From CAVZMI01 sp050011775 (lineage in GTDB: Bacteria; Bacteroidota; Ignavibacteria; UBA10030; CAVZMI01), in the NCBI GenBank assembly GCA_050011775.1, contig JBEKIL010000003.1:1-64000 (forward strand): 64,000 nucleotides of DNA. The letters run 5' to 3'. Below, one piece after another: positions 8,026 through 17,700 of the stretch; within the stretch, counting starts at the first letter, position 1, and each line of letters opens with the position of its first letter. Position numbers and translations under genes: made by a program. The notes below the pieces were generated by a model that was not told the origin of the DNA, made no database searches, and saw only the letters and a list, made by a program, of their open reading frames with translations.

Positions 8026-8937
8026 ATGGGTGTAAAGCAGACGCCGCAGGTTGTCATCGAGACAAATTTTCCAAAGCTGAAATTTATTAAACGTGGCAAA
8101 GTCCGCGATATATATGAAGCAGGCGAATATTTGCTTATCGTTGCGACCGATAGGCTCTCTGCTTTTGATGTCGTTATGCCGCAGGGTATACCGTATAAGG
8201 GGAAAGTACTGACGCAGATTTCGGGGTTTTGGTTCGATCAGACAAAAGATATCATTCCGAATCATCTTATTTCGGTTGATGTCGACAGGTTCCCCAGGGA
8301 GTGTGCCCCGTATAGTGATATCCTTCGCGGTCGGACAATGCTTGTGAAAAAATCTAATCCGCTTATGATCGAATGTGTCGTGCGCGGGTATCTTTCCGGT
8401 TCAGGGTGGATCGATTATAAGACAACACAGTCGGTCTGCGGTATTCCGCTTCCGGCCGGACTTGTCGAATCCTCGCGCTTACCCGAACCGATCTTTACAC
8501 CATCGACGAAAGAAGATGTCGGTGCCCATGACCAAAATATATCGTTTGGGGATGCAATAAAAATCCTGGGGAAGAATGTTGCAGAAAGGGTGCGGACCGC
8601 TGCCATTGCAATTTATCAACGCGGGTGCGAAATAGCCGAAGCACGCGGAATTATTATTGCCGATACGAAATTTGAATTCGGACTTGAACCGGACGGGGGT
8701 CTGATCCTCATCGACGAGGTCCTGACGCCTGATTCATCGCGGTTTTGGCCGAAAAATGCATATCAACCGGGACGGGCGCAGGCCAGTTACGATAAGCAAT
8801 TTGTACGGGATTATCTTCTTTCCATCAATTTCAACAAACGACCGCCCGGTCCGATTATGCCCGATGAGGTGATTGAAAAAACATCGGAGCTTTACCGAGA
8901 AGCTATCAGGAAATTGACGGGAAAAGAAGTGGAGTAG
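8026..8937 (+). CDS. purC: Phosphoribosylaminoimidazole-succinocarboxamide synthase
   Basis: 303 residues. The ATG at 8026 (MGVKQTPQ) is chosen over one 69 bases upstream because it has TGAGGA in place and matches the usual N-terminus. It catalyses the ATP-dependent joining of CAIR and aspartate in de novo purine synthesis. The motifs GKVRDIYEAG, ATDRLSAFDVV, VVRGYLSGSGW, STKEDVGAHDQNIS, ADTKFEFGL, IDEVLTPDSSRFW and KQFVRDYL are all present. The roughly 300-residue form is the longer, yeast ADE1-like class and not the 240-residue enterobacterial one. A likely terminator follows at 9006. Confidence 0.96.
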   Translation: MGVKQTPQVVIETNFPKLKFIKRGKVRDIYEAGEYLLIVATDRLSAFDVVMPQGIPYKGKVLTQISGFWFDQTKDIIPNHLISVDVDRFPRECAPYSDILRGRTMLVKKSNPLMIECVVRGYLSGSGWIDYKTTQSVCGIPLPAGLVESSRLPEPIFTPSTKEDVGAHDQNISFGDAIKILGKNVAERVRTAAIAIYQRGCEIAEARGIIIADTKFEFGLEPDGGLILIDEVLTPDSSRFWPKNAYQPGRAQASYDKQFVRDYLLSINFNKRPPGPIMPDEVIEKTSELYREAIRKLTGKEVE

Positions 8938-9005
8938 AGGGAAATCCTTGAGCAAACTTCATTAGAACACTGGTGCATTGTTGATTTCTGTATGTACTGC
9001 AATGT

Positions 9006-9047
9006 GTCCACAGATAAAATGAATTGCATTCTGTGGACTTTATTTTT
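9006..9047 (+). terminator. Probable Rho-independent terminator after purC
   Basis: A perfect 9-bp stem GTCCACAGA (9006-9014) / TCTGTGGAC (9030-9038) with a 15-base loop is followed at once by TTTATTTTT. It sits about 70 bp after the purC stop and before the archease gene, so it should separate the two transcription units. The loop is longer than usual. Confidence 0.65.
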
Positions 9048-9138
9048 GAATATCGAATAATAATTTGCATGAATGCTGTGAGAATATGGTGAACGTTGTT
9101 TAAGATCGGAAATCCAAAATCCGAAAGAGGCAATCTCT

Positions 9139-9555
9139 ATGGTCTCTTTTAAACTGCTCGAGCATCCTGCGGATATCGGTATTGAAGCGACCGGCTCGAC
9201 GCTGGTCGAGGCTTTTGCGTCTGCTGCTGAGGGGCTCATCTCAATTATAGTCGATCCGGAGACAGTCCGCACTCAAATATTGCAAAGAATCGAAATCGAG
9301 GCTGACGACGACGAAGCTCTTCTTGTGAAGTGGCTGAACGAGCTCGTCTACCTTTTCGATGCTGAACACTTCGTCTGCTCAAAAATCGAAATTCATTCGC
9401 TAGTCAGTCATACGTTGAAAGCAACTATCCACGGTGAACTTTTCTTGCAGGACCGGCATACCACACGAATGGATATTAAAGCCGTGACATTTCACCAATT
9501 ATTTATTGGTGAGTGTAACGGACGATGGACAATAAGGGTATTTGTTGATATATGA
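9139..9555 (+). CDS. Archease, RtcB-activating protein
   Basis: 138 residues. The N-terminal FKLLEHPADIGIEATG, the following LVEAFASAAEGL, and the LLVKWLNELVYLFDAE block are the archease (MTH1598/TM1083-like) signature; the C-terminal half carries the acidic-strand pattern around MDIKAVTFH. Archease speeds the guanylylation of RtcB RNA ligase and widens its NTP use, and needs conserved acidic residues for this. The stop overlaps the next start (ATGA at 9552-9555), so it is translationally coupled to rtcB, as expected for this pair. Confidence 0.95.
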   Translation: MVSFKLLEHPADIGIEATGSTLVEAFASAAEGLISIIVDPETVRTQILQRIEIEADDDEALLVKWLNELVYLFDAEHFVCSKIEIHSLVSHTLKATIHGELFLQDRHTTRMDIKAVTFHQLFIGECNGRWTIRVFVDI

Positions 9556-10988
9556 GCACAATAAACATAAAGAAAATCGATGACTACAGGTATCTCATTC
9601 CCAAATCGTCACGACAGGGGATGAAGATCGACGGATTGATCTTTGCAAGCGAAGCACTCATCGGACAGATCGAACATGATCTTACTATTGAACAGATCGC
9701 GAATGTAGCTACGCTCCCGGGTCTTGTCGGAAAATCTCTCGCTATGCCCGACGCACACCAGGGATATGGCTTTGCCATCGGCGGTGTCGCCGCGGCTGAT
9801 CTGGAACATGGTGTTGTCTCGGCCGGCGGTGTCGGTTTCGATATTAATTGCGGTGTACGGTTGCTAACGACACAATATTTGGTAAAGGACATTGTGCCTC
9901 GAATGGATCAGCTCCTCACGCAGCTCTTTCATGATATTCCATGCGGTACCGGAAAAACCGGTGTGGCGAAAGTCGTGAAGCAAGAATTGAATACCGTGCT
10001 GTGCGATGGTGCTCAATGGGCGGTCGCGAATGGCTATGGGAACCATGAAGATGTCGAACATATTGAAGAACGCGGAAAAATTGCCGGGGTAAATCCCGAA
10101 TACGTAAGTGATCGTGCAAAGGAACGGGGTAAGGGTCAACTTGGAACGCTCGGCTCGGGCAATCATTTTTTGGAGATCCAGAGAGTCGATGAAATATTTG
10201 ATAACGAGACTGCCCGTGTGTTGGGTTTGCACATAGATCAAGTCGTAGTATTAATTCACACCGGGTCGCGGGGCTTAGGACACCAGGTATGCACCGACTA
10301 TCTCGAGGTCATGCAGAGTGGGATGAAGAAATTTAATATTACTGTTGTCGACCGTCAGCTGGCGTGCGTTCCGATTCACTCTAAAGAGGGAGAGCAGTAT
10401 CTTAGTGCAATGGCTGCTGCTGCGAACTTTGCGTTCTGTAACCGGCAGATGATTACACACTGGACCCGTGAAGCATTTGTGAAGGTGATTGGACCCGGAT
10501 CATTGCGTGTGGTGTACGATGTTACGCATAACATTGCCAAGCGAGAGGAATATGATGTCGATGGTATTCGCCGGCAGCTGCTTATTCACCGGAAGGGAGC
10601 AACCCGTGCGTTTCCACCGCACCATCCCGATCTTCCACAAGAATATCAGGATGTAGGACAACCGGTGCTGATTCCCGGAAGTATGGGGACATGTTCATAT
10701 GTGCTCGTGGGAACAGAAGGAGCGATGAAAGAGACATTCGGGTCGACCTGTCATGGAGCCGGACGCGCGAAAAGCAGAACTGCGGCAAAAAAAGAAATCA
10801 CCGCTGATGAATTGGTGAAAAATTTAGAATCCAAGGGCATCCGTGTGAAGGGCGCGTCGAAAAGCGGACTGACCGAAGAGAATCCCGATGCGTACAAAGA
10901 TGTGAGTGAAGTCGTGCGTGTTGTTCACGAAGCGGGAATTTCCCGTAAGGTTGCAAAGCTGGTTCCTCTCGGCGTTATTAAAGGATAA
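9552..10988 (+). CDS. rtcB: RNA-splicing ligase RtcB
   Basis: 478 residues. RtcB joins RNA 2',3'-cyclic phosphate or 3'-phosphate to 5'-OH ends using GTP and Mn2+. The metal-site Asp97 and Cys100 (FDINCGV), GTLGSGNHFLE, HTGSRGLGHQVC, DVTHNIAKRE and KGATRAFPP are visible. The nucleotide-accepting histidine lies in STCHGAGRAKSR near the C-terminus, with GSMGTCSYVL before it. The overlap with archease makes a complete two-gene RNA-repair module. No RtcA, sigma-54 activator RtcR or tRNA-intron gene is nearby, so it looks constitutive or co-regulated with the downstream helicase, which begins 11 bp later. Confidence 0.97.
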   Translation: MSTINIKKIDDYRYLIPKSSRQGMKIDGLIFASEALIGQIEHDLTIEQIANVATLPGLVGKSLAMPDAHQGYGFAIGGVAAADLEHGVVSAGGVGFDINCGVRLLTTQYLVKDIVPRMDQLLTQLFHDIPCGTGKTGVAKVVKQELNTVLCDGAQWAVANGYGNHEDVEHIEERGKIAGVNPEYVSDRAKERGKGQLGTLGSGNHFLEIQRVDEIFDNETARVLGLHIDQVVVLIHTGSRGLGHQVCTDYLEVMQSGMKKFNITVVDRQLACVPIHSKEGEQYLSAMAAAANFAFCNRQMITHWTREAFVKVIGPGSLRVVYDVTHNIAKREEYDVDGIRRQLLIHRKGATRAFPPHHPDLPQEYQDVGQPVLIPGSMGTCSYVLVGTEGAMKETFGSTCHGAGRAKSRTAAKKEITADELVKNLESKGIRVKGASKSGLTEENPDAYKDVSEVVRVVHEAGISRKVAKLVPLGVIKG

Positions 10989-10999
10989 GAACAAATCCA

Positions 11000-13900
11000 A
11001 TGTCGTATCTGACCGAGAATCAAAAAAAAGCTCACGATGTCAATCGTCATCTCTCTGTTATTGCCAATGCGGGGTCGGGAAAGACGACCGTTCTTGTCGA
11101 ACGGTATGTCGATATCATCCAGTATGGCCATGCAACCGCTCACGAAGTTATTGCACTCACATTTACTGAAAAAGCTGCCGGCGAGCTTAGGCAGCGCATA
11201 GCCGATACGATCCATCGCAGATATGAGGAAGCCGAAGATCTGCATGAACGGTACCGGCTTGAAATCCTTCGTGAGCAGTTATCCTCTGCAATCATCGGGA
11301 CCATTCATTCCTTCTGTGCACGTCTGCTCCGTGAATACCCCGTTGATGTTCCGACATCCCGTCCTGACCTTATCGGAACGGGTGGAGGGATTGATGCTTC
11401 GTTTACGATTCTTGAGGTTGTGGATCAGCAATCGCTGATTGGTGAAGCGGCAAACGAGGTATTTCAAGCAATTCTCGGAACGCCTGAACACCCCCACCGC
11501 AAGGAATTGCTTCATGTTGTCCGGATGCTGGGACGCAATGCTGTCGTCAATATCATCCATTATCTTCTTTCAAAACGGGAAATTGCCGAACATTTTATAC
11601 GGGAATATTCTAGACCTGACGATGAGATTCTTTCAGAGTGGAATACTGTAGTTGATCACTATGTCGATGAAATCCTTCTTGCACAATCTCTCAACGAGGC
11701 GTTTCAAGAGCTGACCAATAGAATCCAGCAAAAGAAAAAAAGGGAAATTCAGAGCGCTCTCGACGCATTCCTTTCCGCGAACTCCATGAACTCCCGGCTT
11801 GATTCATTTAGTTTATTATGGCGGCTGTTTCTTCGTAATGATTATCATCTCCGGTCGGGTATTTTTGATGTAAAAAACATCGAAGAGCAATGTCATCGCT
11901 CTCTTGCCGCAATTCAATCGGCGGCTTCAGCCGTCAGGCCGTTGATCGAGGGTATGGCTGGCAGGGATGATGCCCACAGACTTTTATTAGCAAGCAGCCG
12001 GACATTCCTTTCGGTATTTCAGGAAATCCTGACCACATACAACCGCCGCAAAGCTGAAAACGCACAGCTTGATTTTGAAGATCTTCAGATATACGTCAAG
12101 GCATTGTTGTCTAAATCCGAAATCCGTCAAAAGCTATCGAAGACATATACCTACATTATGGTTGATGAATTTCAGGATACAAATCGTCTTCAGTATGAAA
12201 TCCTGCTTTCTCTGGTCGAAACATTCGCATGGGGGAATCTCTTTGTCGTAGGAGATCCGAAGCAATCAATTTATGGATTTCGCAATGCCGAAGTAGAGAT
12301 TTTCATGCACACGATTGATGATATCGCCGCACATGCACACCGGCCCGAACCATTCTTCTGGCATGGTACTATCCTTCAATCGACACCGCTCGAACGCGCA
12401 GGCAATGTAACGCTTGCCGAGAGTTTTCGACTTCTGCCGTCGATAGCGGCATTTGTCAATATGATCTTTACCAAATGTATGGATCAGGCCAGGAATAAAT
12501 TTAGTGTTCCGTACACTCCACTCATTGTTGCCAGAACAACATCAGCTCCAGGAAGGGTTGAGTTGCTGCTTCCGTCGAACAGGATAAAAAATCCAGAGGA
12601 AATGAAGGTGGAAACTTCGCTCTATGGTATCGAAGAAGAAATGATTGCCCGTCGTATTCTATCTCTGCATCGTGATGAGTACACGATTATTGATAAACGC
12701 AGTGAAGAACCTCGTCCCATCAAATTCGGAGATATAGCCATCCTGCTTCGAAGTCGTACCAATCTTCATCGGCTCGAACAGGCATTGTTGCATTATCACG
12801 TTCCCTATATCATTTACAGTGGTGGAGGATTCTATCAGACCCAGGAGTTATATGATTTCTTTAATTACTTTCAGTTTTTTCTGAATCCTCATGATGATAC
12901 TGCTCTGGCCGGTATTCTCCGCTCTCCCTTTTTTGCATGTTCTGATGCATCGCTGTACCGAGTCAGTCTTGTAGAAGAGGGGACCGATTTTTGGTCGAAG
13001 GCATGTGCTTGGACGGCCCGTCATCCTGATGCAGATCGACATATGACAAGGGCTGTCGATATCCTTCGCGGCGATCTTCTCCGAGCCGGTAGGCAATCGC
13101 TTTCGGATTGTATCCTCGAGGTTATTCTTAGGACGGGGTATAACGGAGTGGCAGCTGCATCGCATCGTTCAGCCCAGCATACAGCGAACGTGAAAAAACT
13201 TCTCCAGATTGCCCGATCATTTGAAGTACGGGGATTTAGTAATCAGTATGATTTTGTCGAGCGGCTTCGGGTATTGATAGAAGAAGAGGAACAGGAAGGA
13301 CAGGCTTCGATTGACGAGACAGAAAATGCTATTCATGTCATGACAATTCATGCAGCAAAGGGATTGGAATTTGGTGCCGTCATAGTGCCATATCTCCAGA
13401 AGGATTTTCACTATGACAGCGAACCTTTTATTGATATGAAAGGATACATCGGTTATACGGTCGTTCAGCCGGCAGATTTCGATAAGGAATTTCCTGTACC
13501 GCTAACCGAGATACTCCGCCAGAGGAGCCGCCGGAAGACCGAAGCAGAAGAGCAGCGAATATTCTATGTTGCATGCACCCGCGCGCGTGACCTTCTTGTA
13601 CTTTCCGGAACCACTTCTCAACGTTCTCGTCCGATGGCTGCGTTGACATGGGTACAGGAAGGATTGGGAATCGACAGCCCGGAGGAACGAGGTCGCACGA
13701 CGAAAGAAGTTACGTTGCAGAGGTTGATTCTTCATGATGGAGCGTATGAAAGTATTGAAAATAAATTCCCCCTGACGGTCGAATGGTTTTGTCGCCCGGA
13801 TGAATTTCCTGTCGTCATATCTCTATCGCACGGACAAACACTCTTCGGAGAATTTCCGCTTGCTAATGTTCAGTCTATTCCCTCAGGTGAGGAAGGTGAA

Positions 13901-14662
13901 TATTTTTCGGCAACTCAAATAAAAACGTATCATGATTGTCCGCTCAAATATCATCTTCTTTATCATCTTGGGATGGCAGAGATTCGTCGGGAATCCTATC
14001 ACTATAGTGATGAAGATGAAGAAGATACTGAGCCGCTTTCTGCTACGACGTATGGAACGCTTATTCATCGGGTGTTGCAGAAAGTACTCTCACAGGAGTC
14101 AATGACACATCTCTCCTTGTTCCTTGAGGAAGCCGTTGCAGAGCAGGGATTGAGCGGTAACAGAAATATACTGGACACGGTCGGGAGAGCGGAACGGGAA
14201 ATCACCTCTTTCTGTTCATCTGATACTGGCCGGCGGGTATTGAGCGCTGATCAGATATTTACTGAGTATCGTCTTGACGGAAAACTTGGAAATGATTTTA
14301 TTACAGGCACGATCGATAGGCTTGTGCAGATCAATGGAATATGGGAAGTAATCGATTACAAGACTGACAGCATGAATGGTATATCACCAGCTTCGAAAAT
14401 CCAGGCATATCGTTATCAAATAATGGTTTATGCATGGCTTGTGAGTCGGTATACAAGTCAAATCGATATTCCAGTAACGCTCTATTTTACAGATCTACCG
14501 GGTGCTGTGTCTACGGTGCTAATCCGAAAGTCCGAAATAGACCGATTCGAGGAAGAGATGGGAAGGATAATAGGAAATCTACGGGGGGATAGATTTTCAA
14601 AGAATCTGACGCATTGTCTTGAATGTTCTTTTTCGCGGAATGGATCATGTATTTGGGAATAA
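11000..14662 (+). CDS. UvrD/AddA-type helicase fused to a Fe-S PD-(D/E)XK nuclease
   Basis: 1220 residues. Superfamily 1A helicase motifs run in order: ANAGSGKTT (Walker A), LTFTEKAA, TIHSFCARLL, DEFQDTN (Walker B), VGDPKQSIYGFR, VMTIHAAKGLEF and the VACTRARDLL motif VI. A C-terminal nuclease domain follows, with GTLIHRVLQ, GTIDRL, VIDYKTDS (catalytic D..D-x-K) and QIMVYAW. Four cysteines bracket it: one in YHDCPLKY and three in CLECSFSRNGSC at the extreme C-terminus, the arrangement of Fe-S nucleases such as AddB and Cas4. The protein thus has AddA's helicase with AddB-like iron-sulfur staples. No addB partner is adjacent; the gene is 11 bp after rtcB. Confidence 0.9.
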   Translation: MSYLTENQKKAHDVNRHLSVIANAGSGKTTVLVERYVDIIQYGHATAHEVIALTFTEKAAGELRQRIADTIHRRYEEAEDLHERYRLEILREQLSSAIIGTIHSFCARLLREYPVDVPTSRPDLIGTGGGIDASFTILEVVDQQSLIGEAANEVFQAILGTPEHPHRKELLHVVRMLGRNAVVNIIHYLLSKREIAEHFIREYSRPDDEILSEWNTVVDHYVDEILLAQSLNEAFQELTNRIQQKKKREIQSALDAFLSANSMNSRLDSFSLLWRLFLRNDYHLRSGIFDVKNIEEQCHRSLAAIQSAASAVRPLIEGMAGRDDAHRLLLASSRTFLSVFQEILTTYNRRKAENAQLDFEDLQIYVKALLSKSEIRQKLSKTYTYIMVDEFQDTNRLQYEILLSLVETFAWGNLFVVGDPKQSIYGFRNAEVEIFMHTIDDIAAHAHRPEPFFWHGTILQSTPLERAGNVTLAESFRLLPSIAAFVNMIFTKCMDQARNKFSVPYTPLIVARTTSAPGRVELLLPSNRIKNPEEMKVETSLYGIEEEMIARRILSLHRDEYTIIDKRSEEPRPIKFGDIAILLRSRTNLHRLEQALLHYHVPYIIYSGGGFYQTQELYDFFNYFQFFLNPHDDTALAGILRSPFFACSDASLYRVSLVEEGTDFWSKACAWTARHPDADRHMTRAVDILRGDLLRAGRQSLSDCILEVILRTGYNGVAAASHRSAQHTANVKKLLQIARSFEVRGFSNQYDFVERLRVLIEEEEQEGQASIDETENAIHVMTIHAAKGLEFGAVIVPYLQKDFHYDSEPFIDMKGYIGYTVVQPADFDKEFPVPLTEILRQRSRRKTEAEEQRIFYVACTRARDLLVLSGTTSQRSRPMAALTWVQEGLGIDSPEERGRTTKEVTLQRLILHDGAYESIENKFPLTVEWFCRPDEFPVVISLSHGQTLFGEFPLANVQSIPSGEEGEYFSATQIKTYHDCPLKYHLLYHLGMAEIRRESYHYSDEDEEDTEPLSATTYGTLIHRVLQKVLSQESMTHLSLFLEEAVAEQGLSGNRNILDTVGRAEREITSFCSSDTGRRVLSADQIFTEYRLDGKLGNDFITGTIDRLVQINGIWEVIDYKTDSMNGISPASKIQAYRYQIMVYAWLVSRYTSQIDIPVTLYFTDLPGAVSTVLIRKSEIDRFEEEMGRIIGNLRGDRFSKNLTHCLECSFSRNGSCIWE

Positions 14663-14763
14663 AATAGGGCGGATTTCAAATTTCTCTTGAATTTCTGTGA
14701 TATATAACATACGTTATAACGATTTCATGATTTATCTTTCTTCAGAAAAAAGAGTTCTGGAGT

Positions 14764-17700
14764 ATGGCGGGAACAGTAATCCTACATTATACAGTCATCA
14801 AGGAATTTGATGAAGGTCCGTTTGGCCGTGTCATCAAGGCGATGGATAATAAAACCAATCGTCTTGTTGCGCTGAAATTCCCCCCACGGGATTTTTTAGC
14901 TGGCTTTGTGATGAGAAAGGCGGAATGGAAAAGATTCGTCGATGACATGAACACCTCACAGTCATTCCAGCATCCGTCCTCGTGTAATGTTATTGAGAAC
15001 AGTGAAATCAACGGTGAATTTTTTTACGTCACAGATTTTATCGAAGGGATAAGTCTCAGGGACCTGCTTGAGTTCCAGATTCCCCAATTACGACTTACAT
15101 TTATTATCATGGAGAAAATCCTTGAAGTCTTCGATCTTCTCCATCTTAAGGAAGTCACTATTGGCTCACTTCGGACCGATGATATCATTCTCACTCCGGA
15201 TGGGAAAATTAAGTTGCTCGATCTTCCCACGATTCGAATGAAAGATTTTGCATCACTAATCAACGAAGAGGAGCATCTTCTCTCGCTCGTCTTTCAATCT
15301 CCCGAACTCTTAAAAAAGGAGACCGTTGATGGGCGAAGTGATCTTTATTCGCTCGGTGTGATTCTATTCCAGCTGGTAACAGGTAAGCTTCCGTTTTCCG
15401 GTAGGAACATGGATGAGCTATTTTATGCTATCATGTATACAGAACCACCGGCTATCTCAAATATTGTATCGAGTGTTCCTCAGGACGTCGGATTAATTAT
15501 AAAACGATTATTATCCAAGAACCCTGCGTGGCGATATCCTCATGCAAGCGATCTATTGGTTGAAATCAAGCGGCTCATGTCGACACTGGGATTCATGGGT
15601 GAGGCAAGGGAGAAACAGGCGGTCGAAGCGATAAGTAATCTTGTAACAATTATTCAAAAGCAGATAGAACAGCTTCCGCCGAAATCTCCGATGAAGACAT
15701 TAGAGCAGCTAAAGCCGGAGTCGTCTAAAACGATATTACCAAAGTCCGAATTACTCAAACCTGAATTATCGAAATCCGAATTGCCGAAGCCTGAACCGGA
15801 AAAACCCAAACCCCAAAAGCCGGATTTACCTGCATCAGAGCCACAGAAGCCCGAACAACCCCGTGATGAACAGAAAAAACCTGAACCCCCAAAAACTCAG
15901 TCGCGTGATTTATTGACAGATGAAATTCTCAGGCGTGCAGAGGAGGAAGCACGAAAAGCAGCGTTTATTGAGGCAACCATCGAACCGGAAATACCACCAG
16001 ATAAAGTTGAGAAACCTTTGCCTCAAGCACCGCTTAAGCCGCCGGTTTCACAGCCGTCGGTTACACAGCAACCGGTTTCGCAGCAACCGGTTTCGGAGCA
16101 ACCGGTAGTAAGCATTCCAACGCCTGTACGTCAACTGCCACATTTGCCAATGGTGGAAGAATTCATCGTCCCGCCAATTGCTGAAGGAGAGACTGAAGAG
16201 AGGAAGCTTTCCAGTATTGTCTTTACCGACATTAGGGGCTTCTCAAAGAAAATGGGGGAGAATGAAACTATTGCAATGCGCGTGTTACAGATGCATAATT
16301 CGATTATGGAATCACTATTTTCAAAATACAGTGGGAAGGTCATCAAATCTATTGGTGATGCCTACATGGTGGATTTCTCTAGCGCCGTAAATGCAGTTCG
16401 ATGTGCGGTAGAAGCGCAGGAAAAACTTTGGGAATATAATCGCAGCCAGGCAACAGAATTGGAACGTGTGTTTGTACGAATCGGCATTCACATGGGTGAT
16501 GTAGTAATCAAGGGTAACGATATTTTTGGTGATGCGGTCAATATTGCAGCCCGTATCGAAGCGACAAGTGACGCTGGTCGAATCAGTATATCGAGCGATG
16601 TATTTCAACAGGTCCGGAATAAAATGCTTCTTGATGTTCTCTATCTTGGAAAACGGCAGTTGAAGAATATTCAGGAGCCTATAGAAGTTTATCAGGTTAT
16701 GCTGGATACGATTCCAGAAACGCTTCCCGCACCGGAAGAATTGCGCCGCGCACGACAGATGGAAGAGGAAGAACGGCGGCGTCAGGAAGAAGAACGTCGT
16801 CGACGGGAGGAAGAGGCTCGAAGGAACACACAGGACCTTGAAAGACGGAAACGTCAGTTAGAAGAGCAGCGCAAAGCCGAAGAAGAACTTCGTCGGCACC
16901 GTGAGGAAGAAGATCGGCGGCGAAAAGAAGAGGAAACCCGTCTCAAACGAAAAGAAGAAGAGCGGAAAGCTGCGCTGAGAAAAGCCATTTCGGTCTATCT
17001 GCAGGCCGCAAACGACTACCTCACGGTCGAACAGTTCGATAGAGCGTCAGAAGAAATCACACGGGCATATAAACTTGATCCGAATAATGAGGACGTTCGT
17101 TTGATGGAAAACCGCCTCCGGATTGCCCAGGATGAAGCGCGACTGCGTCTCGAGGCTCGGACGCGTCGTGAAGAAGAGGAACGTCGCCGCCGGGAGGCCG
17201 AAGACGCCCGTCGGAAAGCAGAAGAAGAAGCGCAGCGGTTAGCAGTCGAAGAGGATCGACGGAGAAAAGAGGAACTTGAGAAACGAGAAGCACATCTGAA
17301 GAAAATCGCCGAGTATCTTGAAAAAGGCGAGCTCTATCTCCGTGAAGGAGATCTTGAGAAAGCACGTAATGAACTTTCACGTATATATATCCTGGACCCG
17401 GGTAATGCGGCGGCGAGAGTCTTCGAAGTAAAAATCAAGGATATTGAGACACAACAGGCCCGTGAACGCGAAGAGCAGGAAATGCAGCACCGTGCGGAAG
17501 AGGAAGAAAAGCGCCGGAAACGCGAACGCGAAAATCAAATTCAAATGTTCATCGTCAGGGCGCAGGATTTCTATCGGAAACACAGATTCGACGATGCAAT
17601 CAATGAAGTCGTTCATATCTATGCGATCGATCCGGCAAATCCACAGGCACGACAGTGGGAAGAGAAAATACGAGTAGCTCAGGAGAATCTTCGAAAAACG

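Noticed and set aside
14764..15580. Active Ser/Thr protein kinase domain
   Set aside because: The catalytic-loop Asp is replaced by Ser and DFG by LDLP, so I call it a pseudokinase despite the retained Lys38 and the DLYSLG segment.
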